From the NCBI GenBank assembly GCA_002633025.1, contig NMRB01001546.1:14255-78254 (forward strand): 64,000 nt of DNA, in the 5' to 3' direction. The stretch is from Notospermus geniculatus. Taxonomy: Eukaryota > Nemertea > Pilidiophora > Heteronemertea > Lineidae. Shown here in pieces: positions 45,418 to 54,470 of the stretch; position 1 is the first letter of the stretch, and the number at the start of each line of letters is the position of its first letter. Made by a program: the position numbers and the translations under genes. Below the pieces are notes generated by a model. The model had not been told where the DNA came from. It worked only from the letters and a program-made list of their open reading frames with translations, and searched no databases.

Positions 45418-45712
45418 CAAATATGGCCGCCAGCCGTCCATCTTGAAAAATGTGACCCGTGACAGCAAAATGAGACGGAATGTGCCGGAAAGAAGACCCA
45501 AGATCGACACCGGAAAACAATTACAGAAATGGACAAAGTCAAATTTCACAATGGGGGATGGGCTGACAATACTGAAATTAACAATCCGTTGGGTCACCAT
45601 GGGTCAGTCTTCTATGCCCTTTCCCACTCGTTTCAACTTGACACTTGTTATTCGTTCTTCTGGTACATTCACCCAGGTGAGCACATGGTCCGTGGGCCTT
45701 TTCATTTTTTCC
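45418..45712 (+). repeat. dispersed repeat R (AAATATGGCCGCCAG ... ACCCAGGTGAGCAC), copy 1
   Basis: CAAATATGGCCGCCAGCCGT at the left, TTGACACTTGTTATTCGTTC and CATTCACCCAGGTGAGCACA at the right. The same two blocks in the same order occur at 50655-50830. The long plus frame 45389-46042 starts in this repeat and has no motif outside it. Confidence 0.75.
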
Positions 45713-46124
45713 AGTAAGGGCCTAGGGACTGAGCAATTCAGTGATTATTCTTCTCCACATCATTGCTACCGACGCCACTGCCAGGCCGCACCCTGTTTTT
45801 CACCATTTTCCATTCAACGCTTCTTTGTATCTCCTTTCGCTTTCTACACTGTTCACTTGGGAAAAAAATCACAGCTTTATATTTCTCTTTCTTTCGTAAT
45901 TTTTCGCGGATTGCAGGCAGAGTTTTTTTATCCTTGCTTAGTTTGGGATTGTATCATCTTTCTTAAAACGTTATTGCCGAGGGCCTCGCGGCTCTTTACG
46001 GAAAGACTTTCGACAGGTTGTTCCACAGAGTTTGATACATGAATACTCCAGTTCGTCGTTTCGTTTGTGTCTTCCTTTTCGCGGAAATCCTTCAATTGAA
46101 TACCCTACAGTACCACACTACCAG

Positions 46125-46486
46125 CCTAGGCCACAGTGGCGCGTCAATAGGCCTAGTTTTAGATCCTCCCACAAGTTCACACCCCTATAACCCTTCGCTC
46201 GGTTATAGGGGTGTGAGCATAACCCTTCGCTCGGTTATAGGGGTGTGAGCCCTTCGCTCGGTTATAGGAGTGTGAGCATAACCCTTCGCTCGGTTATAGG
46301 GGTGTGGGCATAACCCTTCGCTCGGTTATAGGGGTGTGGGCATAACCCTTCGCTCGGTTATAGGGGTGTGGGCATAACCCTTCGCTCGGTTATAGGGGTG
46401 TGGGCATAACCCTTCGCTCGGTTATAGGGGTGTGAGCTTGTGGGAGCATCTAAAACTAGGCCTATTGACGCGCCACTGTGCCTAGG
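46125..46486. mobile_element. TIR element carrying an internal 32-bp tandem array
   Basis: Terminal inverted repeats of about 60 bp start CCTAGGC(C)ACAGTGGCGC and run through AATAGGCCTAGTTTTAGATC to TCCCACAAG.TCACAC. Between them lies a 32-bp tandem array (46186-46436). The arms differ by only a few bases. Non-coding and complete at both ends. Confidence 0.9.
46186..46436. repeat. 32-bp array, about eight units
   Basis: Units CATAACCCTTCGCTCGGTTA + TAGGGGTGTGGG. Each unit contains ATAACC ... GGTTAT, able to form a 6-bp stem with an 8-nt loop. Later units are nearly identical; an early unit lacks ATAA. Confidence 0.95.
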
Positions 46487-47280
46487 CCTAATGATTTAAA
46501 GGGTTTTAGGGGGCATAGTCCTAAAGGAGTGTCCGAAGAGGGTTGGTTGGATTAGGGTTAGGATTAGATGAGCCCTGGAATAGTTATGGTCGGGGTCAGC
46601 CATATATAGGCATGATAGGCGGTACTGTAGCGGATCCAATTTAAGGTCTCCCACAAAAACAATGGTAATGACAACATTGCTTGGAGTCAGTCGTGGTGTC
46701 ATCCACCCTGCGATAACATCTTAAGAGTGGAGCAACCTTGACACTGGTACTCGATCTAATATTAGCACAAAAAATCGATAACCTGATTGCAACCATCCAT
46801 CATCGAGGAGTAGTCGGGAAGACCTTCCGGTGACGCAATTTGTCGTTTTTTTTCTGGCAGTAGACAGTCACGGTCGTCTTCCATTTCCGCCGGGACTCAC
46901 ATCGTGACAGCTACATGTATGTCGGCGTATGAAGGAGTGAAGGAAACTCTCTCGAAGAAAATCACAGGGTAGACGCACATCCGATGCGCTGGCAGCACCA
47001 GACGATGACTTGATCACGTATTGATCGGAACTTGATGCTTGACATAATTCTCTGAGGTCACTGCCATGACTGAGGTGCCAGATGATTTGAGTGGATGTAT
47101 GAATTGTATCCAACCGAGGGAGGAATTTTATACTTGGACAGGATAGAGCCATTACTTGAACTGACCATCGCCCCGCTGATTTCAAGAGAGGTCACATTAT
47201 AGCTTATCTATTTTTGATTATACCATTGGAGGCCAGAGGTAGGCGCGAGGCCGATTCAGTTCGATCACACAGTCCTACCG
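46487..47280. other. spacer, no gene seen
   Basis: A 105-codon minus frame (46868-47185) is motif-free. Confidence 0.45.
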
Positions 47281-47284
47281 ATGA

Positions 47285-47520
47285 AGTTTAGTGGAACCTC
47301 TCTATTAAGACACCTTTGGGATTGGTAGTTGGTGTCCTTAATTGAGAGGTGTCCTGATTATAGAGGTCAAAATGAAGAGAGGTGACCAGTTTTGAACTGA
47401 ACTTTGGTGTCCTTAATAAAGAGATGTCCTCCTGGCAGAGGTGTCCGCAGTATCTCCAATGGAATGGGTCCAATTCAGTTGACCAACAAGTTTTGAAGGT
47501 GACAGTGCAGTTCATTTATT
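47285..47520. repeat. GGTGTCCTTAAT-type repeat
   Basis: GGTGTCCTTAATTGAGAGGT and GGTGTCCTTAATAAAGAGAT are internal copies; the segment AGGTGTCCTGATTATAGAGG also matches the site split by the hairpin element at 9936-10075. Confidence 0.7.
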
Positions 47521-48124
47521 AATAAACTAGGCACAAATATCTAACTGTTGGATCCCAGACAGTGTGATTTTTCACTTTGTCTTACCGGATGTGACGTCAT
47601 GAATAATTTGCATATTTGGGCTTCATTACTTAGAAAGTTGGAAGCAAACCACTGATATACAGTATAGTAAATGTAATGATGACATATATAGATATAGCTA
47701 TATATATATAGGCCTATATGTATGTTCTAAACACACTGCCCATTCAATTATTCTTTGTATCGGGGAAAATGACTTTAAAAAAATTTCAAATTGAAATAAA
47801 AGTGTCATTTGCTTTGAGACATGTGAATACACATTATAACAAATATGCAAATTTTTGCAGTTTGGAATGCGAAATCGACACATTTTATGTAATAACTACG
47901 TACATGTAGTTTTAATTCCACTTCGCATTCCGAAACATATGGCATAAAATCACCACTGTATGAATTCACGGATCAAGTACATACATTTTGGAGATCGCTT
48001 TACTGTGAACAACTTCATGTCAGATGTTCCACTTAGTTCACCAAAACCGATACTACTACATACATAGATGATCCAACACTTATTGTACACCATGGAACGA
48101 GAGTACATGAACTGCCTCGATTCC
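47521..48124. other. AT-rich spacer
   Basis: TATA-rich run at 47685-47725 and a loose inverted pair TTGGAATGCGAAATC / CTTCGCATTCCGAA (47860-47935). No gene seen. Confidence 0.5.
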
Positions 48125-48212
48125 GCATCCTCCAACCGCAGGGCTTTGGTCTCGCTCCTCTTCGTGGGAGTGTATGAAGAGGAGCGGGATCAAAGCCCTG
48201 CGGTGGGAGGAT
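48125..48212. mobile_element. CATCCTCCC hairpin element, copy 3
   Basis: GCATCCTCCAACCGCAGGGC mirrored by GCCCTGCGGTGGGAGGATG, with CTCGCTCCTCTTCGTGGG against TGTATGAAGAGGAGCGGG. It ends 6 bp before another inverted-repeat element. Confidence 0.85.
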
Positions 48213-48218
48213 GTGACT

Positions 48219-48395
48219 CAGGTGTAACGTTTTTCAGTGTGGCCGTTTTTCTGTGTGTCTTCAATTGTTTGGAACACACTGGGAAACAGACTCAGTGTTT
48301 CTCTGTGTGTCACTCATTGTCAAGTCGCGGCTTATTCCGTCAATCTATTGTAATGTCACACTGGCACACGGGCCACACTGAAAAACTTTACACCG
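48219..48395. mobile_element. AGGTGTAACATCTGCC-family inverted-repeat element
   Basis: Left AGGTGTAACGTTTTTCAGTG, right CACTGAAAAACTTTACACC; inner AGTGTTTCTCTGTGTGTCA and CGCGGCTTATTCCGTCA shared with 30799 and 60733. Confidence 0.8.
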
Positions 48396-48619
48396 GGACA
48401 CCGGAGCTGAATTTTCGAAACGAGTAGAGAGGAGAGGTGATGGCACTCGTGCGAAATACATCTGCACCCTTGGTCACATCTTTTGAACTTCTTTCTAAGT
48501 CATTTAGTTGAATAGCCCATATCAAATGGAACAGTGTCTTGGGTTGGCTGAAATGTTTCGTCAAATGACAATGTTGTGAAAAGACAGAAAGTACATGGAT
48601 TATGGCGTACCGGTAATAC

Positions 48620-48715
48620 CTTCGTGCATTTTTGCTAACTGAGCATCGATGTCAGTCGCCGTAATCGTTAAAGACATACAAAAGGAAAGATAATCTCCTG
48701 CCTTTGACTCAGATA
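48620..48715 (-). CDS. possible internal exon (very tentative)
   Basis: On the minus strand a 96-nt open stretch lies between a pyrimidine tract ending TTTCGCAAG and the donor-like GAAG|GTATTACC. Phases match (1 and 1). It reads SESKAGDYLSFCMSLTI and DIDAQLAKMHE. On the plus strand 48858-48939 another stretch has a good acceptor (CTTTTTTTCTCCC...GACAG) and donor (CTG|GTAAAA). Both cannot easily belong to one gene, and I recognise neither. Confidence 0.18.
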
Positions 48716-49218
48716 CTTGCGAAAGAAACGAGAAATATTGCATTTTCCAATGCGGGAAAAAGTTGTTTAAGGTGTCTTCTGACAGAACGTGACGTTCCTT
48801 AACGTTTTGCAGGTAAACATCCTTTTTTCTCCCGTTATCTTGGAACATTCTCGACAGAAAGAAAAAACACGAGAATTCAGCGCAAGGTTACCAACTGGTG
48901 CAATCCGGGCTTGGGATTTATTTTCTGCCAGTTTTCCTGGTAAAATGAGTAGAAATAGACCTCAACTGCTGGTAGACGTGCCAAGATCAACCCACTACGG
49001 CGACGATTTCGAAAAGTTGCCGTACTGCTGAGTAAACACTGAAACTGTTAATGGTCTGAACTGAGTGTCAGCCTGAAAATGTCTGGCATCTTATATTTAC
49101 GTAATTGCCAGAATAATATATAAGAGATTTTGTGAAATGTTCCAGGTAACACGGACAGACGCCTGCTACGAAAGGTCCCCTGGCGACAGCCACTCAAACT
49201 TTCGGCCTGCTGAGACAT

Positions 49219-49275
49219 CAAATATGGCTGCCAGTCAGCCATTTTGAAAACGGGAGTCCATGCCACGATTGGGGG
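49219..49275 (+). repeat. repeat R fragment followed by a G tract
   Basis: CAAATATGGCTGCCAGTCAG + CCATTTTGAAAACGGG is the left block of repeat R; a run of about 13 G follows shortly after. Confidence 0.65.
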
Positions 49276-49993
49276 GGGGGGGGCTTGGCGTTGCAGTAGG
49301 CCAACTTCGAATTCTGCCTTGGACGTGAAATCTTGGCCTTTTCATTTGTAGTCTTGGGAGTCTGATCCGGAATATTCTCTTTTGCTGGTTGGGGGCGAAA
49401 GCAAGGGCCGAAGCTTCCACCTAGCCTGTTGGGGTAGGCCTACATCCATATCGCGATGTAAACTACATGTATACCATTTCAACTCGTGTTGTGGGCCTAG
49501 TTTTGCAAGAAACCGTGAGGAGGCCACTATGGTAAATAAATGGATACCACACGTCGGTCCAGATCCCAAGGACGAATGATCCGATTTCTCAGTCGATAAC
49601 CTGGATAAGCAACAGACTGACAGGAACATCCTCAGATCGATAGTCATCAGACTGGCCTAGACAGGCCTAGAGGTTCAGGCCACCGTGTGTATGGGCAGCT
49701 GGCCGACTGCAGCTGTCTGCTGTACAGTGTTGCAAATTGTCGGGTTCAGGTCTCCAGACAGTGCCAGAGGATCCAAAACATTATTTGTAGGCCTAAAAAT
49801 GTGGGCCTGTCAGTCACGCCTTCACCACTCCCTGCATCAGAATTTTTAGCACCATAATCTAAATTTGGAAACGATAATGCAATTTGAATTATTAACCTAG
49901 AAACCCAAATTTCACTGAATACACAAGGTCGACCTGGGAAGTGGGCGTCAGGATGGGCACCAGATAAAATTTTTTGGCAAAACAGTTTGTACA
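49276..49993. other. spacer, no gene seen
   Basis: No recognised element; both strands partly open without motifs. Confidence 0.45.
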
Positions 49994-50375
49994 TCAGCCA
50001 GAGAGTTCGCATAGGGAACTCACCAGCAGTCTACCAAATAAAAAAGTGATAGACGTGTTCACCTGAAGGAGACGGCGAAGAAAAAAGCGAGCTAGGGTTT
50101 CCCGCTGTCTGATGCACTCCAGGTGATCAGCGACCAGGGCCATCGAGAACGGCTTACAGACAAAACAACCTCGCCAATGCGGAAGTGATGCAGAGATAAA
50201 CACGAGGCTGCTGCCAGTGTGTCACGTTGTCGCCTTCGACAGCAGTTTTGCTCTCATTTAGCCAGAGCATCAGTTTAGCTACGAAGTACACCACCTGCAC
50301 AGAGTCTACCTCACAGAGGTCTGGCATTGCCGGGGTACAGCGCCTCCTGTTGGTGATGGTCGGCATTGCTGACAA
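49994..50375 (-). CDS. exon-like open frames on the minus strand
   Basis: One frame (50375 to 50154) reads MPDLCEVDSVQVVYFVAKLM... and ends just after a donor-like TCT|GTAAGC. An overlapping second frame (50203 to 49994) reads HWRGCFVCKPFSMALVADHL and RQRETLARFFLRRLLQ up to a good donor-like CAG|GTGAAC. Both look protein-like but lie in different frames, as in a frameshifted pseudogene or alternative exons. The 5' part overlaps dispersed repeat C, so a transposon-derived origin is likely. No family recognised. Confidence 0.25.
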
Positions 50376-50425
50376 ACACCGACAAAGCAGGCTGTTGGAT
50401 TCTTCGATCCAAGTCCTGAGACGCT
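50310..50425 (+). repeat. dispersed repeat C, copy 2
   Basis: GGTCTGGCATTGCCGGGGTA, TGTTGGTGATGGTCGGCATT and CCTGAGACGCTTTTGAT match copy 1 (3057) and copy 3 (53750, reversed). Confidence 0.7.
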
Positions 50426-50510
50426 TTTGATTTTTAGCTCAGCTGGGGAGCTCTTGTAGGTATTTACGCACCCTCTATGCGTACATCGAATTTTGACCCT
50501 TTTTTGGCTT

Positions 50511-50830
50511 CAAATATGGTGGCCAGTCGGCCATCTTGAAAATGGGACTTTAGCCAATATCTCATGAAGAACAGCAGGTAGAATGTTGTAACTTGGTACG
50601 AATATGTATGTAGATAACCTCTATATGTGTGCCAAATTTAGCTCTATTGCATTTCAAATATGGCCGCCAGTCGTCCATCTTGAAAAATGTACTTTGGCTC
50701 ATATCATATGAACAATACTACAAAGAAAGTTCTAACCTGGAATGATGTTTCCCTGGAATATATTGACTTGACACTTGTTGTTCGTTCTTCTGGTACATTC
50801 ACCCAGGTGAGCACATGGTCCATGGACCAT
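50511..50830 (+). repeat. dispersed repeat R, copies 2-3
   Basis: AAATATGGTGGCCAGTCGGC at 50511 and CAAATATGGCCGCCAGTCGT at 50655 are two left blocks; the right block ACCCAGGTGAGCACATGGTC follows at about 50800. Confidence 0.75.
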
Positions 50831-50865
50831 TTCATATACTGTTGTAGGAGCTACATGTATATCCC

Positions 50866-50925
50866 AGTGCCAAAGCCAGGTTTCTGTGTCCTTACAACTG
50901 TGATTTTGGTATATGCCCCTGAGGT
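50866..50925 (+). repeat. uninterrupted relative of the 3185-3345 site
   Basis: CCAGTGCCAAAGCCAGGTTT and CAACTGTGATTTTGGTATAT align with both flanks of the hairpin element at 3203-3317, giving its empty-site equivalent. Confidence 0.65.
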
Positions 50926-50930
50926 ACCTA

Positions 50931-51584
50931 ACCCTAAATATAGCCGGGTTGTTTCAAGTATACCTACCTTTTGATGTGTCACTGGGGATGCGATAAGATT
51001 ACATTTGTGTTTTTCATATGATTTTCAAAACGTAATAGGCCTAGACTTCATTTATCAAGACCAAGAAAGGGTGACTTAAAATGACGCCAACGTTTAGGAA
51101 GAATATTTTTTCCTTACAATTTCCGGTGTATCAATAGCGATGTAAGATTCCAAGATAGCTCATGCCAGCATTGGAACCTCATCAACTGTTGGTGGCAAGG
51201 TATCATGAGGTTATCGAGATCAACCTATCCTTGACCCCACCGGTTATCTTACCAGGCAAGCTGGGCTATACCTGTGGTAGCCTTGTCTGATGATTACCAC
51301 TTTCCTGCTTCAGACAGAATCCGATCCATCTAATCAACAAGCCAATACATGTATCAGTCATCGACTAGACTGGCCACTTTACTATGGGCGGTTATATCCG
51401 CAAAAACGACGTTTGTTAGTCAATAAAGTTTTAAAAATCGTTCAGCTTCTGGTACTGCTGATGATAACTAAAGTAAAACAAGATGACATTGTAAATGTCG
51501 TATGGTTCCCGATGTACAGGTGCTTCTACCGGTCCATGAATGATACATTGACAGAGATCAAGGCACGTTTCTAGACATCAGATA
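50931..51584. other. spacer, no gene seen
   Basis: A 94-codon plus frame (51290-51574) lacks motifs. No repeat recognised. Confidence 0.45.
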
Positions 51585-51705
51585 AAAAGGTACCGTAGAA
51601 AGGTACCGGTAAAAATGTACTAGGTAATAAAGGTACCAGGTAAAAAAGGTACTTGGTAAAAGAAGGTACAAGGTAATAAAGGTACTAGGTAAAAAGGTAT
51701 AGAAA
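51585..51705. repeat. GGTACYAGGTAAWAA degenerate array
   Basis: About seven imperfect units of AAAGGTACYAGGTAATA, purine/AT-rich. Confidence 0.85.
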
Positions 51706-51710
51706 AAATA

Positions 51711-52170
51711 TCATGCCTCTGCCTCTCCCTCTACCACAGGCAAAGATATTTCAAATTATCAAGTTTGACCTTGACCTTGACCTCTGATCATCAAGGTCGT
51801 TGCATAATCGAAATTGGCACCATCGATAACCTAGGTATGGGTGATATCATGCCTCTACCTCTACCACAGGCAGAGATATTTCAAATAACCAAGTTTGACC
51901 TTGACCTCTGATCATCGAGGTTGTTGCATAATCGAAATCGGCATCAACAACCACCTAAGTATGGCTGATATCATGCCTCTATCTCTACCACAGGCAGATA
52001 TATTGCAAATTATCAAGTTTGACCTTGACCTTGACCCCTGATCGTCAAGGTCGTTGCATAATCGAAATGGGCATCATCAATAACCTAAGTATAGCTGATA
52101 TGCCTCTATCTCTACCACAGGCAGAGATATTTCAAATTATCAAGTTTGATATATCAAAATCTCATGATAT
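51711..52170. repeat. ~125-137-bp tandem repeat, four units, with TGACCT arrays
   Basis: Each unit reads CATGCCTCTRYCTCTACCAC, GAGATATTTCAAATTATCAA, GTTTGACCTTGACC and GTTGCATAATCGAAAT. Units 1 and 3 carry TGACCTTGACCTTGACC (51766, 52019), reverse-strand AAGGTCA half-sites of nuclear receptors spaced by 6 bp. Confidence 0.9.
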
Positions 52171-52254
52171 TTCAATCACCCGGACAGGCGAGGCTGAGAA
52201 TTTTAACACAGTCCAGGCCTTGGATAAGCAGGCATGAACTGAGACCTGTTTCAT

Positions 52255-52630
52255 GTTGCTCAGTTGACAATATGGCAAGTTATCTCAAAATATCAAATTT
52301 GTGATATCGATATCACCATGACCCCATCATCTCGGATCAAAAGTAACCAGTCCATTCGATTCCTAGGGTATGAAAACCCAAGGGTAGAACTTGTTTCTGT
52401 TGCTCTAGTAAAAGGAGCCGAGTTAAGGCATCAGATAAAAGCGTGACAGACAAAATATCAAGTCTGATATGTTGATTACATCATGATGGAGGCATCGGAT
52501 ATTGAAAATGATTAGCTCATTGGATTGCCCAGGTTGACAAACCTAGGGGTAGGATGTGTTACCAGAGCTGTAGCTGTTGAAGGAGATAAGATATGAAGGC
52601 GTGACAGACGGACACACACACACACACACA
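52255..52630. repeat. two diverged units of a dispersed repeat ending in CA dinucleotides
   Basis: Unit 1 (…GGGTAGAACTTGTTTCTGTT…AAAAGCGTGACAGACA) and unit 2 (…GGGTAGGATGTGTTACCAG…AAGGCGTGACAGACGG) share the order of motifs; the second ends in a CA run that abuts the gap. Confidence 0.65.
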
Positions 52631-52947
52631 NNNNNNNNNNNNNNNNNNNNNNNNNNNNNNNNNNNNNNNNNNNNNNNNNNNNNNNNNNNNNNNNNNNNNN
52701 NNNNNNNNNNNNNNNNNNNNNNNNNNNNNNNNNNNNNNNNNNNNNNNNNNNNNNNNNNNNNNNNNNNNNNNNNNNNNNNNNNNNNNNNNNNNNNNNNNNN
52801 NNNNNNNNNNNNNNNNNNNNNNNNNNNNNNNNNNNNNNNNNNNNNNNNNNNNNNNNNNNNNNNNNNNNNNNNNNNNNNNNNNNNNNNNNNNNNNNNNNNN
52901 NNNNNNNNNNNNNNNNNNNNNNNNNNNNNNNNNNNNNNNNNNNNNNN
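52631..52947. other. assembly gap
   Basis: Run of 317 N, directly after a CA dinucleotide repeat (52611-52630) that probably broke the assembly. Confidence 1.
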
Positions 52948-53608
52948 ATTTGAGGAGTATTTTCCCCGGGTATTTTCACTCTTCATGGAGAGGAGTATTC
53001 CATTAGGCCTAGTAAAGTATTGCAAACTGATAAATCTCGAGTATATCACCCTTTCCGTCATGGAATGGATGAGTATTTTGAGATTTCAAGGAGTATTTTA
53101 ATACTCCTCTTATCTTAAGCCCCGAGTTTGTACTCAGCTGCAGCAACAGAACTATGCCTAAGGTTCACGATGCTGCCATATTTAATCAAAGACGTTTGGT
53201 AAAGAGGTATATCACAATGTACTCTTTCATAAATTTTTGTTTCACGAAAGTGACATTCTCAATGTCATGGTTACAATGATCAACCGCCAAGATATCACGT
53301 CAAGTAAAGCTTTCACCGCTGATCCGTTCGCAAGGACGTCTGCACGAGTAATTATCCTAAGTACGCGACTCCCTCGTCTCGCTTTGTGATACGGTATATT
53401 CCTGTCTCTCGTCGGGGCTGCCGGCGTCTCATGCGACATTCATTCTCTCCCTTAAATGTCAAGGGTGCAACGATCATATAAGTAACTTTCAAGCGGCGGT
53501 AGATGTACTGAGCCTACAGGGTGTCTCGAAAATGCACGAAAATCGCAGAGGTAAGGTCCCGGAGACCTGACTTTGCCAATGTGATCTACACGTCGGTTCT
53601 CCATCATT
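52948..53608. other. spacer, no gene seen
   Basis: GGAGTATTTT-like words recur between 52950 and 53110. No gene called. Confidence 0.5.
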
Positions 53609-53610
53609 AG

Positions 53611-53727
53611 TGAGCTTCTGCAAGCGCCCGGTTAGGCTCTACAACGACGTTTATCTATTGTGTGAGTGCACCCAAACAATAGATAAACGTAGTCATATGG
53701 CCTAACCGGGCGCTTGCAGAAGCTCTC
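53611..53727. mobile_element. TA-flanked hairpin element, GAGCTTCTGCAAGCGCC ends
   Basis: Left GAGCTTCTGCAAGCGCCCGG, right CCGGGCGCTTGCAGAAGCTC, perfect over 26 bp with GTTAGGC; inner CGTTTATCTATTGT is mirrored too. TA lies at both borders. Confidence 0.9.
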
Positions 53728-53749
53728 TACTATCATATCAAAAGCGTCA

Positions 53750-54175
53750 GTGTCAGGACTTCGATTCGAAGATACAAACAGCCTGCTGTGTGGTCAGCAA
53801 TGCTGACCAGTCCGAATGTCGTCCAGTCCGAATCTTAACCCCTGGCCTCTATCCCACACCCCTTGATACCTGACCCCATCCCTGACCCGAAAACCTACTC
53901 CTACTCCTAACCCTAACCCTGACCCTAACAGGCAGCCGTTACCCTAGATACTGGGTACCCTGTTTCATAGGATAAGACGACACCTTTTGCGTCAGTAATG
54001 CCGACCATTACCAACAGGAGTAGCGCTGCCGTCAGAACCTAGTAACTGACATTTTTTTCAAAGTTACTAGGTTTGGTTTTCTTTGTTTTTCTCAAAATCA
54101 ATTAAAAGTGAGTTACTAGCTTCTGCCATTGGACGGCAGAGCTGAACCTCCGCAATGCCAGACCTCTGTGACCTT
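53750..54175 (-). repeat. dispersed repeat C, copy 3, interrupted
   Basis: Plus-strand text AAAGCGTCAGTGTCAGGACT, GTCAGTAATGCCGACCATTA and CGCAATGCCAGACCTCTGTG is repeat C reversed, split by about 150 bp at 53830-53990 and again near 54040-54130. A short CCTAACCCTAACCCTGACCC run lies in the first interruption. Confidence 0.65.
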
Positions 54176-54374
54176 ACATCTGCCATTTTAAAATGTTGGC
54201 CTCATGATTAATTATTTTTCATAGGCATAGGCCTAGGTCTAATTTTTCAAAATTTTGGCTCAAAGTATGCAATATTTTGTTCACAATTTTCTGACAGCCA
54301 CGCGACATCGATATGATAAAAGGCCGACAAGAAAAAATAAAGTGAAGTGAAACTAACGAAATGAAAAAAAAACG

Positions 54375-54470
54375 TCACGACAGGATTCGAACCCACGCCC
54401 TCCCGCTTGATAACCGCGCGTACTAACCACGTGGCCGCTGAGGCTCGTGCTCCAACAGGCGAGAAACCGC
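54375..54470 (-). mobile_element. tRNA-like SINE head
   Basis: Minus strand: CAGCGGCCACGTGGTTAGTA (A box) and GTGGGTTCGAATCCTGTCGT (B box). No convincing acceptor or anticodon stem. Confidence 0.5.

Noticed and set aside
45389-46042. 217-codon plus-strand ORF as a gene
   Set aside because: Its first third is dispersed repeat R, the rest has no motif, and it ends just before a mobile element.
46186-46436. CRISPR-like array
   Set aside because: Units are contiguous with no unique spacers, and lie inside a terminal-inverted-repeat element in eukaryotic DNA.
52512-53101. Long open frames around 52.6-52.9 kb
   Set aside because: They cross the N gap 52631-52947 and a CA repeat.
53907-53930. Interstitial telomere tract (CCCTAA)
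   Set aside because: Only about three imperfect units within ACCCTG-like text; too short to mean more than chance.
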